In this document: positions 63,640 through 64,000 of the stretch, piece after piece
Numbering within the stretch: the stretch's first letter is position 1
Layout: each line of letters opens with the position of its first letter
DNA from: Isochrysis galbana
Taxonomy: Eukaryota > Haptophyta > Isochrysidales > Isochrysidaceae
Assembly: GCA_018136815.1 (NCBI GenBank)
Contig: CM030937.1
Span: 4,090,226 to 4,154,225, forward strand
Direction of reading: 5' to 3'
DNA length: 64,000 nucleotides
Notes under the pieces: model-generated
Told to the model about the DNA's origin: nothing
Seen by the model: the letters and a program-made list of their open reading frames with translations, nothing else
Databases searched by the model: none
Position numbers and translations under genes: made by a program

Positions 63640-64000
63640 CGAATAAGACAAGAGAGATGCGGTGTGCCTAAGGGGGAGATGCGAAGAGATTGCAAATTAA
63701 ACCTGATTGCAATCACTGAAGTAGATAGAGAAACGCGGAGAAGATAGCGAATTAAACCTATTCGCGAGGCAACGATTAGGGCGTCGTCAACATAGACGAG
63801 GACCCACAGACTGTCCACAGAACTCGGTGGTGTTCGGAGAAGGTGTATAGGCAGACGTCGATAGTTGACCGAGTGAACCCCCAATGCAGGAGAAAACCGG
63901 TGAGCAGAGCTGCCCACTCTCGGCCCGCTTGTTTAAGGCCGTAGATGGATTTGAGGAGTTTGCACACCAGGCGTTTCCCGTGACGATCTTCGTGTGGGAC
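63640..64000 (-). mobile_element. Ty1/copia-type reverse transcriptase fragment (fossil)
   Basis: Near the right edge the minus strand reads CKLLKSIYGLKQAGREWAAL, then VYVDDALIVAS, the copia RT landmarks (LYGLKQA-x-R-x-W and YVDD). The element continues beyond the window. At least one break is visible; no LTR is seen inside the window. Confidence 0.8.

Overview
The window looks like nuclear DNA of a GC-rich single-celled alga, most likely a haptophyte or a stramenopile such as a pelagophyte. The reasons are canonical GT-AG spliceosomal introns of about 100-280 nt, genes with few exons, a secreted protein with SPPPP-type proline-rich stretches like algal wall and pherophorin proteins, Golgi-type glycosyltransferases and a sulfotransferase, a CCDC17-like ciliary protein, and a heavy load of retroelements. 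The assignment to a lineage is inference.

Host genes are islands: (1) 1039-6622 (+), a 5-exon secreted pherophorin-like protein with PSI-type cysteine motifs; (2) 11789-15907 (+), a 3-exon repeat protein of about 1,248 aa; (3) 19305-20813 (+), a coiled-coil protein; (4) 28427-30232 (-), a putative nuclear Cys-rich-domain protein; (5) 34491-35615 (+), a Gfo/Idh/MocA oxidoreductase; (6) 36880-41394 (-), a type II membrane protein joining three glycosyltransferase-like regions; (7) 43984-45267 (+), a low-complexity protein with a C-terminal coiled coil; (8) 51326-56254 (-), a CCDC17-like protein; (9) 61059-62183 (+), a sulfotransferase-like type II membrane protein. Genes 1, 6 and 9 fit a secretory or cell-surface glycan theme, and genes 2, 3 and 8 could fit a flagellar theme. 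They are not an operon and show no shared control.

The rest is mobile DNA. One LINE group dominates: ORF1 carries CCCH fingers, ORF2 carries an AP endonuclease, an RT (only its first residues survive here) and a C-terminal C-x2-C-x8-H-x3-C finger. Its members, and short bipartite derivatives made only of a head and a tail, begin with a small stem-loop just upstream of an ATG; the stem is kept while its bases vary between copies. Two derivatives keep the C-terminal ORF2 region open although the RT is gone, and both start at the same codon. Target-site duplications prove several insertions, including a three-deep nest at 24.5-27.9 kb and insertions that broke two related host gene copies (16.8 kb and 21.8/24.4 kb).

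Other elements are a hAT-like non-autonomous element at 9821-11164 with 8-bp duplications, a hAT dimerisation-domain fragment at 33.1 kb, a solo LTR (8387-9243), an LTR pair with a 65-bp interior (25508-27034), two copia-type fossil fragments (50.8 and 63.6-64.0 kb), a 202-bp tandem array (17333-18599), a minisatellite at 57.3-57.7 kb, palindrome-rich GATAGCTATC repeats at three loci, and a 350-bp repeat found just upstream of two different genes.
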